NCBI RefSeq assembly: GCF_005116675.2 | Contig: NZ_CP050699.1 | Coordinates: 4,645,001 to 4,709,000, forward strand | DNA: 64,000 nt | DNA from: Desulfosediminicola ganghwensis | Lineage (GTDB): Bacteria; Desulfobacterota; Desulfobulbia; Desulfobulbales; Desulfocapsaceae | Reading direction: 5' to 3' | Part shown: in pieces, positions 37,099 to 46,575 of the stretch | Numbering within the stretch: position 1 is the stretch's first letter | Layout of the letters: each line of letters opens with the position of its first letter | Made by a program: the position numbers and the translations under genes | Notes under the pieces: model-generated | The model's input: the letters and a program-made list of their open reading frames with translations, nothing else | What the model was told of the DNA's origin: nothing | Database searches by the model: none

Positions 37099-39738
37099 TC
37101 AGTTTTTCAGCGACCCAAGCGCCACCACCCCCTCATTCTCTTCACCTGATTCGCCAATGTTTCCATCAGGGGAAGGGGTCTTCCTTTGGTTAAAAACCAC
37201 CTTGACCTGATCTGAACGCAACAGGTAGGCACCGCTTACCAGCACAGCAAGAGTAACCCCAAGGAACTGCTGAACTCCTGCCCGGACAGTCTCTGGATCT
37301 GCGACATCAAACAACCAGATAGCCGCACCATCACTGATAACGAACAGCTGCCATACCAGCAGGTAAAGCAGGAAAAGCTTCGGGAAGGTAGAGCGTCGGC
37401 TCAAATAGAGTACCAGCAGCCCCAGGGGAAAAAGGAGCAAAAAAACCACACCAATCATTTGCAATGCTACCACCAGCTGCATTGAACTGCCAAACTGCTG
37501 ACCAAGCTGTGCCCATTGAGAAGCTGAAAACAGAAAGCCTGCCTCCCAATTCAGCCAGATCACCAGCACCGGGCACATTGCCAGGGCAACTCCCGGCATG
37601 ACCAGCCAGCCTCTGATACCCTCCGTTTTGCTCTCGCCAGACTGCCGCCTGGCAAACCCTGGATCGTAAAAAAAGATCAGCCACCACATAATCCCGCACA
37701 CCAATACCGCGGTACTGTAAATAGTCACCAGCATACCGGTGTTCAGGTCGCTGGTATCAATCCCGAAGTGGCCCTGAAAAGGATTCGGGCTGGGCTGCTG
37801 TATCCAGAAACCGAGCAGATCATACGCCTGATCCATATGACCGGCATAGTCGACGAGATCTGCAGGCAAAACATGATCACTGAGCGACTGATAACTATAC
37901 TCCAGCACCAGGGTAGCATCCTCAAAGTGAACATCATAGCTGAAGCGAAATGCCTTGTCGATTATCTGCTGGTGCTGCTCTTCAAACACAAAGCCTTCCG
38001 GCAGCTTGATTATGGTAGTCTGTCTGATCTGTATTGGATGCGACAGCTCCAGCGGTACCGACCGCCTCACAGAAATACCCTTATTTATATAATTGTATAA
38101 CAGACCGGGTTCAAAACCAGCATACTCATAGCTATCGCCCTGTTGCTGCTCCCATATCTTCGAGATGCTGTACTGCTCAATTTCTGTAATTGTATTATTT
38201 TTTTCATCATCAATAATCTGCAACCCATCTATCCGCTCGACGTCAGGATAATACCGGGCTGTATAATCCAGATACGACTGTTCGATCTCCTTACGGCTGG
38301 ATTCCGACAGATTTCTGCGGATGTGATCTGCAAAACGACGTTCATGTCGTGTGTTGATGGTATATTTGACTTTATCATCCGTTTTACCTGATAGATCAAA
38401 TACCTCTGTCACCTCTTTTTTGTGGAGAGACGGCCGGTTTTCAAACATCTTCTCCAACTCATAGCCGTTTTCAGATATTCGAACTGCATACCCGTAATCC
38501 GGCTGGTACAACCCATCCAGTTCACCTCGCTGATAGCTTAGAGTCGGATCGAGCCAATATCGCTCCCCCTCACTCTCAACAAAGACAATCACGTGGTTAA
38601 ACGCTTTGGGCGTCGGCAATAACTGTACTCTATTCAGCCCTTTCGAATTGTGCACCAGAGCCGGTTGTGCTTTAATTCCAAGTTCTCTCAGCAACTCTAC
38701 CATCAAAGCCGCCTTGCCTTTGCAATCTCCGTAACGTTGAACAATAACCTGCCCGGAAGATGTGGGTTTAAATGAATGCAGGCCCATCTCCATGCCAAGA
38801 TAACGGATCTCATCCTGCACAAACCTGAGCACCGCCAAAATCCGCTCTTCCTCTGAACGCGTACCCTTGCTGAGAGCGGTTGCGGTTTCCTTGACCAAAC
38901 CATCCCCCTGGTCCTGCCTGTAAAGCTGCCACCCCCACCTGCTCACCTCCGACCAGCTTACATAGTCGCTGAGGTAGAGTCTTCCATAGGGCTGATGCCA
39001 TGCCGGGGCATTCGAAGTGTCACCGAGCAACAACCCTTCCACATAGTCATATCGCCAGGTATAACGGGTAACATCCCCATCAAATTCGATCTGCGGCTTG
39101 ATATTTGAGTTTGCCGTCGTGAAGTAGAGTGTTGTATCACGTGACCAGAGAATGGAATAATGAACCCGCCCCACCGGCACGGCCCACTGTGTTGCCAGCG
39201 CTTCTGCGAAGTGACCGTTAAAGGCAGGATTTGCGCCGGCCAAAGTATAACTGTGCTCAACAATATCACCGACGCGGACATCCTCGATAAAGATGTTCAG
39301 TGTTTTCTCACCATCATAAATCTGACGGTCCAGACCGGTCTCTCTCTGGATAAGGTTGATTTTGGCACGACTGAGATAGTCAATGACCTCGCCATTACGG
39401 TGAATAACCAGCTTATGCAGGCTCAGCTTTTCATATAAGGGATCAAATTCAATGGAAATGTGGGATATCTCCCCGACACCCGATGGGTTCACAGCCTGTT
39501 CGGCAAAATGGACGAATAATTTTTGTCCCTCCGAATCGACAAGATACTGCCTGTCCAGCAGCAGGTACGCCACTCCTTCGGTATGATCCGCCCTTTGCGC
39601 CCACCCCTTTTCCGGCAATTGTGCAGGAGCCGCCCATGCCGGTTCAGAGGCCATCGTATATTCAGCGGCCTCTGCAGAATATATTGGACTAACACACCCA
39701 ACAATTGCAGCCAGGAACAGCACAAGACGAAATTTCAT
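37099..39738 (-). CDS. DUF3857/transglutaminase-like membrane protein
   Basis: The protein (879 residues from the ATG at 39738; the frame continues to 39777) has a signal peptide ending near SAEAA, then a DUF3857 domain. A transglutaminase-like core follows with Cys in RYGDCKGKAALM, His in FNHVIVFVE and Asp in YWLDPTLS. After a second beta-rich domain, the C-terminal quarter has about five membrane helices. The first part should face the periplasm. The substrate is unknown. The combination of papain-like triad and membrane anchor is widespread but uncharacterised. Confidence 0.85.
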   Translation of the reverse strand: MKFRLVLFLAAIVGCVSPIYSAEAAEYTMASEPAWAAPAQLPEKGWAQRADHTEGVAYLLLDRQYLVDSEGQKLFVHFAEQAVNPSGVGEISHISIEFDPLYEKLSLHKLVIHRNGEVIDYLSRAKINLIQRETGLDRQIYDGEKTLNIFIEDVRVGDIVEHSYTLAGANPAFNGHFAEALATQWAVPVGRVHYSILWSRDTTLYFTTANSNIKPQIEFDGDVTRYTWRYDYVEGLLLGDTSNAPAWHQPYGRLYLSDYVSWSEVSRWGWQLYRQDQGDGLVKETATALSKGTRSEEERILAVLRFVQDEIRYLGMEMGLHSFKPTSSGQVIVQRYGDCKGKAALMVELLRELGIKAQPALVHNSKGLNRVQLLPTPKAFNHVIVFVESEGERYWLDPTLSYQRGELDGLYQPDYGYAVRISENGYELEKMFENRPSLHKKEVTEVFDLSGKTDDKVKYTINTRHERRFADHIRRNLSESSRKEIEQSYLDYTARYYPDVERIDGLQIIDDEKNNTITEIEQYSISKIWEQQQGDSYEYAGFEPGLLYNYINKGISVRRSVPLELSHPIQIRQTTIIKLPEGFVFEEQHQQIIDKAFRFSYDVHFEDATLVLEYSYQSLSDHVLPADLVDYAGHMDQAYDLLGFWIQQPSPNPFQGHFGIDTSDLNTGMLVTIYSTAVLVCGIMWWLIFFYDPGFARRQSGESKTEGIRGWLVMPGVALAMCPVLVIWLNWEAGFLFSASQWAQLGQQFGSSMQLVVALQMIGVVFLLLFPLGLLVLYLSRRSTFPKLFLLYLLVWQLFVISDGAAIWLFDVADPETVRAGVQQFLGVTLAVLVSGAYLLRSDQVKVVFNQRKTPSPDGNIGESGEENEGVVALGSLKN

Positions 39739-39777
39739 GGGAACCATCAAGGTAGAGTTGAGCGGAGCTGTGACCAC

Positions 39778-40089
39778 ATCTATCTGTTTTTACAGGACAT
39801 AATCCTTGAGACCAACACAGCAAAACACATTAACCACAAGATTTCAATTATTTACCCAACATCATGCCATCTTCGCCGGTAGCACAACGGAACCTTGCCT
39901 GCCCATAGCGTGCACTCCATACAACAAAAGGGTTACTCCTGTTGTGGAGTAACCCTTTTGTATTCGCTCTGCCTGCTCGCCGATTCGGCAGTTGCCGGCT
40001 GGAAAACCAAACGTCCCGTTATGCTGTCCGGAAGCCTCAATCCCAATGACGGCCCTGACGCATGTTATCGATATTGACTCTACATTCGA
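39778..40089. other. intergenic
   Basis: This 312-base gap contains the hairpin at 39925-39960 and the presumed promoter of the DUF3857 gene. No gene recognised. Confidence 0.4.
39925..39960. terminator. perfect hairpin, likely terminator of the lipoprotein gene
   Basis: CAAAAGGGTTACTCC and GGAGTAACCCTTTTG are perfect complements around a six-base loop. On the minus strand it lies 130 bases after the 40090-40740 gene. Confidence 0.75.
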
Positions 40090-40740
40090 TCAGTCGTCAT
40101 ACCTCCTGATATAGGTTCTGATAAAGGCTTTCGAACTGTTTGAAAATGCTACTTCAGGGAGATGGCCCGTCGGTTCACTTTCAACAACCTTCCAGGCAGA
40201 GAGATTTCCACGCAGACTCAAATCCTGCAGGACAACACTCCGATCCACCGCCGAGAGTTTCTTGAGCTGCATATTTTGCATGAGATCCTCAAACCTGAAC
40301 CCATTTGGATAAACCTGGGCAGCCGACACACCATAGTCAAGAATCGTAATAGCCCCCGGTTCAATTGTGAACGACACCGGGTGTTTCATCTGCCTGATAT
40401 CCGGGGCTACAAAAGTCTTGATTTGGCTGGTGGGTTCACTCACAACTTTCACTCCCGTCAGGGTATACTGACCCGGGATCATATCAGCTATCACCGCTGT
40501 TTTTCTCGTCTCCAGAAGACGCAGGTTAATCTTGAAATCCGGTCTGTCGGCTGAGACAAACGAGTAATAATAGGCAAAGCGATCGCTGGTTCTATTCGTG
40601 GCGTCGGTGGCAATGACCAATACCCCGTTTGTGGCTGACCACTCATCCGGTAATTTGCTTGAAGTAAAGGGGCCAACACCCAACGTGCAGCCAGAAAAAG
40701 ACAGAACCAATGCCGCAATCAGAATATATGAGAGTTTCAT
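40090..40740 (-). CDS. putative lipoprotein, 216 residues
   Basis: It has a lipoprotein signal peptide with lipobox FSGC (Cys at about 18). The body is beta-rich with a central part reminiscent of fibronectin-like or DUF2846-type accessory lipoproteins (MIPGQYTLTGVKV, ITILDYGVSAAQVYPNGF), but I cannot assign a family with confidence. It is monocistronic with a terminator downstream. Confidence 0.65.
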   Translation of the reverse strand: MKLSYILIAALVLSFSGCTLGVGPFTSSKLPDEWSATNGVLVIATDATNRTSDRFAYYYSFVSADRPDFKINLRLLETRKTAVIADMIPGQYTLTGVKVVSEPTSQIKTFVAPDIRQMKHPVSFTIEPGAITILDYGVSAAQVYPNGFRFEDLMQNMQLKKLSAVDRSVVLQDLSLRGNLSAWKVVESEPTGHLPEVAFSNSSKAFIRTYIRRYDD

Positions 40741-42345
40741 ATCACACCTGGTTGTATTTTTCTAATTTTCAAGAGACTTTAAGGTGTTAACTGGACGCAC
40801 AATGATCATTCCACAGAATGAACTTTCATCCATACCTCGTCATCCAATGGCACCGATTAGCCTTCCTTACCCTTATTAATTGTTGCTATGACTAGCTGTT
40901 AAATCAAGCTACTAAAAAATTGGTCATTTACCTTTATTGCCTCACCGACAACCAGGGTAGAGTTCAGCCAGCTTTACAGTACAACAGATATCAATATGCT
41001 GACTGAGCCTGAAAGAGAATAGGATAATACCAGCAGAGGAGAACAACCTAAATAGCCGGTGACACGCCGCAAGGATGCCCCCAGACAAGGAAAAGACAAA
41101 ACAGCCTGAAATTATATTGCCAGCTGTCATACTCGATAAGAGTATCTGGGGATGATAAAAAAATCTATCAGGCTACTCCACTGCCACCATTCTTTGCAAG
41201 CAGATAATATGCTGACCATTGATTTTAACACTTTCAGCGATTTGTTCTGAAAACACAGGGCTTTTAAAGCTGTACATACCATTTAGGCGGTGGTAGTGAT
41301 TATGGAGAAAGAGGCAACAACGTGGCAGCTACTACCCCTTGATCTCGACATCGAAGATCTCAAGATCAAAGACAAATAGCCCGAAGCAGAACATTGTAAT
41401 GAGGTTGTAGACGTTTCTTCAACCTCACGCATTGAAACCATGTTTACATCTTCATTGAATAGCGACAGAATGGTTCTTTTTCCAATTCGTGTCTCTGCTT
41501 AGTGAAAAGATGTAACAGGCTATCTACGGCTTCAACCATATGTGCCTGTAACGAATGAATGTAACTCCGGGCTGGCATTAGACCGGTACGAACATAATAA
41601 CGACATCAAAGCGCAGTTGATTGCGCCGTCGTAATTGCAGCAAAGCTACTCCCGTTTTTGCAGATTATGACCAGGAGTATCTTCAACTGTTCATCCCGGA
41701 AACATTCACAAATTTAACAGGAGTTCGTGTTTTATCCGATTGTAGGTCTGAAGCATCAGGCTACCTCTGTTATTCATGGGATTTTTCTACTTATGAAAAA
41801 GATACATGCATAACCGGCAGGTATCCGGTGCTTCATAAGCTGCTGTTTTACTTCAGCCTGATAAAACCTGACTTCACGGACGACAGACAACTGGGATAAT
41901 CGTAATACCCACTTAATTCATAGAATTACGGGGTGTGAATACTCCAAATCACCTGTCGCCATCAAACGTTAAAACATGACGTGCCGTAAGGTCGTAGCCT
42001 GAAGGCGCGAAAGTATGGAGGTGTCAACCTGAACACAAAACAAATCCTGGAGAAGGGATGACCCGCTCCAGACAGGGAGATAGAGTTTATAGCCACTCAA
42101 CCGGTGGACTGCAGACTTCCCTTTTGAACCATGTTGTCATCAGTAACATCCTTGTAAACTGTGCCTCTTACTGGCGGTTACAAGATGTTAACTATCCATG
42201 AGACAACTTTGGTTTATAGACTGAGTTCATGATATTCAAGCTATTGGAACTCGGCAGTTTTTTACCAGATGGACAGAAAAGGCCGGACCCCGTACGGAGT
42301 TTCCGGCCTTTTTGTTTTTTGCGCTCCTAAGATCAAACCGCAAAC
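40741..42345. other. 1.6-kb stretch without a convincing gene
   Basis: Frames are short and lack ribosome binding sites (for example 41621-41899 plus, from TTG). Around 41985-42150 a run including GTAGCCTGAAGGCGCGAAAG, GTCAACCTGAACA and TTTTGAACCATG recalls domain I of bacterial group II introns from memory, but I see no domain V and no reverse transcriptase. A hairpin GAGGTTG/CAACCTC lies near 41401-41428. The interval may be a mobile-element scar or an unannotated RNA. Confidence 0.4.
42277..42320. terminator. bidirectional terminator after the acetyltransferase gene
   Basis: AAAAGGCCGGA and TTCCGGCCTTTTT pair around a 13-base loop. On the minus strand it lies 26 bases after the acetyltransferase stop. 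Confidence 0.85.
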
Positions 42346-42948
42346 TTATCTCCCATTCCGGCAGCAAGCCAGCCTGAGGGGTGTCGGACATTCAGGCCCG
42401 TAGATTACCGGATGGCAACCAGAGACAAATTCTGCCAACGTTTCTTTGGAGAGCGGTTGCTGATACGACATCACGTAAAGATTGAGACGCTCTCCACCTG
42501 GGAAATATGGCGGCTGATAATACTCATGACGATTCAGGATGAAATTGAGTCTGGTATAAAAGTCAACTCTCCGCTGCCGTATCCATTGCTCGGCCGGAGT
42601 TACAGCCAGTTCGGGTTTCTCAACCTCGAGCAGGATTGGGGATACCGATTCGGCGATAAAATCCTCTAGTATCTGTTTACCAAGCCCCTTCCCCCTCATA
42701 CCAGGGCTTGTTGCCAGGTGTTCGACATAGCGCATACCAGCAACTGACCACCAAAAGAGCAGACCGGCAAAATGACCATCTGCCTCAATCCATTCGCATC
42801 TGTACTCATTCTTTGCCATCACAGCCGACTGGCCAGCCGGCAATCGCCTCTCATCGGCTGGAAACGATTGCGTATACAGCTCCCACGCTCTGTTAAACAT
42901 CGGCTCACGTACATCATGCAATCGGGTTCTTTTTAACTGACACTTCAT
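42346..42948 (-). CDS. GNAT family N-acetyltransferase
   Basis: The 200-residue protein has the acetyl-CoA binding motif A with VEHLATSPGMRGKGLGKQIL (about 75-95), preceded by the beta-strand segment HFAGLLFWWSVAG. The acceptor is unknown. It stands alone with its own terminator. Confidence 0.85.
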   Translation of the reverse strand: MKCQLKRTRLHDVREPMFNRAWELYTQSFPADERRLPAGQSAVMAKNEYRCEWIEADGHFAGLLFWWSVAGMRYVEHLATSPGMRGKGLGKQILEDFIAESVSPILLEVEKPELAVTPAEQWIRQRRVDFYTRLNFILNRHEYYQPPYFPGGERLNLYVMSYQQPLSKETLAEFVSGCHPVIYGPECPTPLRLACCRNGR

Positions 42949-43210
42949 ATCTGAACTTCTTTTTTATTCTGACCGATTATGACAGAAATTTTGACGTATC
43001 TTTATATATCAATTTGCAGCCCGGTTCTGCTTGACGAAAAGGTTGATATCCATGCAAGGCTCTTGCAAGTCCTTTTGGCTGCGCTCAGCCCGCATACCGC
43101 TTCTTGGGTGTGAAGAGGTCTCAGGTCAGCAGGGTTTGATTACCTGCCAAACTTTTAAGAGTACAATTCAATGGGTATACCAGGCAATCACCCCGAAAGG
43201 AGTGACTGCT

Positions 43211-44395
43211 TCAGCACGTTTTATTCATCTCTTTTAACGCCAAACGTTTTCTGCGCGACATCAGCGTCACCGCCAGCACCAGGCTCACAGCGCCGAGCAG
43301 CAACAGGTGTTGCATATTCGGCAAAACCTGCTGAATAGAGGCCCCCATCTGGTTCAGCTTGACCATACCGTCTATGCCTGGAACTGCAGGAACAAGCTGA
43401 ACCAACATAACGATCCAGCCGGGAATAGCCGTCTCCGGCCAGATAAAACCGCAGCTGAAAACCAGCGGCAGTGAACTGACAAGGGCAATGACCGTCACCT
43501 GCTCCCTTCTGCCAAGCACCGATCCCAGCGCCACCCCGAAGAAACTGGTCGCAAAAAGAAATACCAGCCCGAACATGACGATATCTCCCACCTCTGCGAG
43601 GCGCGGCAGATCATAAATTTGCAGGCAGATACCAAAATAGTAACAGCAGAGCAACAGATAGATACCTACAAAAATCGAAGCCCGGACACACACCAGCGCA
43701 AGCGGTGATACCTTTAGCCAGTATGGCTCCTCGCCCACGCTCTTCTGGCGCGCCAGATTTTCTTTTTCGCTGCCCGCCAGAATGCCTAGTCCCATAATCA
43801 GGGTCTGGTGCAGAATAAGGACAAATACTGCTGGAATAACATAATTCACATACCCTTCCGCCTCATTGAACATGGCGTGCAGACGGAGTTTCACCGGCGT
43901 ATACTGCTGTTCTGCCATGGGCAGGGCCTGGCCATCGACCAGCAGTCGCGAGACCTTTACCTGCGCCGCCAGAGTTTGTCCGGCTCCGGTCATCCCCTCC
44001 ATCACTGTGCCGAAGACCAGAAAATAGCTGGCATCTCCAGCAAATGAAACAGCAGGCTGCCGCCCCATAAGCAGATCGCGATAAAAATTTTCGGGAATAA
44101 CCAGCATTCCGGCCAGGTCCTGCTCCATGAGTATCTGCTTCGCCTCGTTGATGGAACCGGCCTGCCGGATAATGTTTACCTGGGGAGTGGCATCCACCAT
44201 GCGCAGTAATTTTCTACTCAGCTGACTCCCGTCGAGATCGGCCACTACGACCTGCTGCTCTCTCGGCACCTGCGATACATAGGGCAAGGGGTAGAGCACA
44301 CTGTAAAACAATACCCCGCCCAAAACTGTCAACAGCAGGGCCGGGTTGGTGAAGATGGCCCGCAACTCTGCTTTGCATAGCTCAATCAAACTCAT
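43211..44395 (-). CDS. ABC-2 type permease (second of pair)
   Basis: The 394-residue inner-membrane protein has one N-terminal helix, a large periplasmic domain (about 45-170) and five more helices, the layout of ABC-2/YhhJ-type exporter permeases (AVFVLILHQTLIMGLGILAG, VFSCGFIWPETAIPG). Its ATG overlaps the stop of the preceding permease gene (44392-44395). It is the last gene of an operon tolC-like, hlyD-like, permease, permease. No ATPase gene is present. Confidence 0.88.
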   Translation of the reverse strand: MSLIELCKAELRAIFTNPALLLTVLGGVLFYSVLYPLPYVSQVPREQQVVVADLDGSQLSRKLLRMVDATPQVNIIRQAGSINEAKQILMEQDLAGMLVIPENFYRDLLMGRQPAVSFAGDASYFLVFGTVMEGMTGAGQTLAAQVKVSRLLVDGQALPMAEQQYTPVKLRLHAMFNEAEGYVNYVIPAVFVLILHQTLIMGLGILAGSEKENLARQKSVGEEPYWLKVSPLALVCVRASIFVGIYLLLCCYYFGICLQIYDLPRLAEVGDIVMFGLVFLFATSFFGVALGSVLGRREQVTVIALVSSLPLVFSCGFIWPETAIPGWIVMLVQLVPAVPGIDGMVKLNQMGASIQQVLPNMQHLLLLGAVSLVLAVTLMSRRKRLALKEMNKTC

Positions 44396-45600
44396 GCCCG
44401 CACCTCACCTTCAAGCCCTGCTTCCCTTTTATCGACAATTTCCGATTCTTTAAGCCGATAACGATATGCCAATGCCAGCACAATCAGGGCCGGTACAACA
44501 AAGGCGAACAGATTAATAAAATCCGACATGGAAGCACCAATCGTGGCACCATAGTTTGCCTGGGTTATCTGAATGTCCATGTAATGGCTTACCGGCAAAA
44601 GACTCCGCCACACCTGGGCAGGATAGATCATATCTGTCACCGGAAACGTTACCCCCATAAAGGCAAGCCCCGGGGCAGAGAATGCTCCGGCCGTGCTTAT
44701 CGCACGGGCAGCATCCCGGATAAGGAAAAAGATCAGAGCCCCCATGGCCTGGCAGGCACAAACCGTGAGTAACTGCGCACAGGCCAGTACCGCAAAACTG
44801 CCATGCATGGGCCAACCTGCGATTACAAACATGCCAATTATGGTTACAAGGCCCTGGAACCAGAAGATACAGGTGTACGGAACGAGTTTGTTCAGGAGAG
44901 CAGAAAAGGGCTTGTCCTGTAACCAGCCACCAAGCCCGGCGGAGGGGTTGTTTCGCAGCTCGATGGAGAAACTGTAGACGGTTACCATTACGATCAAAAT
45001 CTGCCAGATAGCCGGGATAATTGCGGTGCAGAGAAACTGCGCATAATTGCGGCTGATGTTATAGAGCGCCGTCACCTGGGTCGAGACAGGCACGGCACCA
45101 GCCAGCGCCTCGCTCACCACCCGAGCACCGTCGCCCAGCAGACGCTTTTTCACGTCAATTCTGGCCACTGTGGTCATATGGGCCTCAGCAAGAGCCGCTT
45201 TCACCAGTTTGCCGGTGAGGAGATACTGACTATTGTAGAAGCCATTCACTTCTGGCGGAATACCGAGCATCATATGCTTTTCACTGTCACGCCCGATCAG
45301 AACCACTCCGTAGAGTTCGCCTCCCCGCATATCCTGCAGCCCTTCTGCCAACGAACTATATGATCGTGTCACCGCCAGGGTCGGCGAACTATCATAGCCA
45401 CGAACAAGCATTCGTGATAGCTGGCTTTTATCCAGGTCGACCACACCTATGGCCAGGTCCCTGGGCAACCCTTGCGCAAAGATCGCATAGATCATCAAAA
45501 AGAGCAGCAGAGGCAGCCAACCAGTCAGGGCCTGTAACCAGGGATCTGAAACCAGCAGCCGCCACTCTGATTTTCGCTGTACTCCGGTGCCGCTCATCAT
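44392..45600 (-). CDS. ABC-2 type permease (first of pair)
   Basis: The 402-residue protein has the same layout as its neighbour: one helix (about 20-45), a periplasmic domain with VDLDKSQLSRMLVRGYDSSP, then five helices ending with a long LIVLALAYRYRLKES segment. The start overlaps the end of the membrane fusion gene (45597-45600) and the end overlaps the next permease, which indicates tight coupling. Confidence 0.88.
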   Translation of the reverse strand: MMSGTGVQRKSEWRLLVSDPWLQALTGWLPLLLFLMIYAIFAQGLPRDLAIGVVDLDKSQLSRMLVRGYDSSPTLAVTRSYSSLAEGLQDMRGGELYGVVLIGRDSEKHMMLGIPPEVNGFYNSQYLLTGKLVKAALAEAHMTTVARIDVKKRLLGDGARVVSEALAGAVPVSTQVTALYNISRNYAQFLCTAIIPAIWQILIVMVTVYSFSIELRNNPSAGLGGWLQDKPFSALLNKLVPYTCIFWFQGLVTIIGMFVIAGWPMHGSFAVLACAQLLTVCACQAMGALIFFLIRDAARAISTAGAFSAPGLAFMGVTFPVTDMIYPAQVWRSLLPVSHYMDIQITQANYGATIGASMSDFINLFAFVVPALIVLALAYRYRLKESEIVDKREAGLEGEVRA

Positions 45601-46574
45601 GGCATTGTCACGACAACACTCATGCCAACCCTGAGCCCTTCGACAGCCTCTACCGGCCGCGCCTCGACTTCAAAGGTGCGCATATCAAAACCTTTACTGG
45701 TGTTCGTCGCCCGCCAGGTGGCAAAATCCCCCAAGACTGCGACGTGACTTACCTGAAAGCTATACTCACTGCCAAGAGCCGGAATCGAGGCAGTAAACTC
45801 AGTGCCCTTACTGAACATGGTCAGCATATCTTCACGGATATTGAACACCGCCCAGGCGTCATCCATATCGACCAGGGTCACCACAGGAAACCCCTGGGGG
45901 GCCAACTCACCGTCCTGAAGCAAGACCTGACTCACTTCTCCGCCACTATGGCTTATAATGCTGGTATCGGCGGCATATGCTTCTACCTCGGCTACAGCGC
46001 CTGCAGCCATCCGAGCCTGGCCTTCCGCGGCTTTCTTGGTCTCCTCACGGGCACCTTCCTCAGCCATCTGATAGAGCTGATAAGCAGCGTTCTCAGTATA
46101 GTGAGCAGCCTGAAGCTGGGTATAGACCTCATCCCGTTTTTGCTCAGGCACTACCCCGTCCTTATAGAGGTTTTCAATGCGGGCATACGTTTTCTCGAGC
46201 AGATCAGCAGCAGCCTTGGCCTTTTGCCACTGGTCACGGGCCGCAGCAACTTCCTGATCGCGTGCTCCCTTGTTGGCCTGCTCTGCCATCGCATCCGCAG
46301 TATCCTGACCCGCTCTGGCCTGGGCCAGTTTCGCCTCAAGCTCCGGGCTGTAAATGGTGAAAATCAGATCCCCGCTGGCAACCTGATCACCTTTCTTAAC
46401 ATTCACCGCCTCAATACGGCCCGGAACCTTTGAGGAAATATTGTATTGTTGCGCCTCGATCTGCCCCTGAATCATTGTGGGCTGCGGCTGGTACGCCTGC
46501 CAGAACCCATAACAGAGATATCCGGTCACTCCTGCACCCACAGCTACCAGCAACAATGTTTGTAAAAAACGCAT
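45597..46574 (-). CDS. HlyD-family membrane fusion protein
   Basis: The 325-residue protein has an N-terminal membrane anchor (about 5-25), a biotinyl-lipoyl-like half (EAQQYNISSKVPGRIEAVNV, KKGDQVASGDLIFTIYSPE), a long Ala/Glu/Gln-rich coiled-coil hairpin and the second lipoyl half (SHSGGEVSQVLLQDGEL). It should bridge the permeases and the TolC-like channel. It begins one base after the tolC-like gene ends. Confidence 0.9.
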   Translation of the reverse strand: MRFLQTLLLVAVGAGVTGYLCYGFWQAYQPQPTMIQGQIEAQQYNISSKVPGRIEAVNVKKGDQVASGDLIFTIYSPELEAKLAQARAGQDTADAMAEQANKGARDQEVAAARDQWQKAKAAADLLEKTYARIENLYKDGVVPEQKRDEVYTQLQAAHYTENAAYQLYQMAEEGAREETKKAAEGQARMAAGAVAEVEAYAADTSIISHSGGEVSQVLLQDGELAPQGFPVVTLVDMDDAWAVFNIREDMLTMFSKGTEFTASIPALGSEYSFQVSHVAVLGDFATWRATNTSKGFDMRTFEVEARPVEAVEGLRVGMSVVVTMP

Positions 46575-46575
46575 C

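Noticed and set aside
45360-46433. 357-codon plus-strand open frame
   Set aside because: It is antisense to the HlyD-like and permease genes and has no ribosome binding site or family motif.
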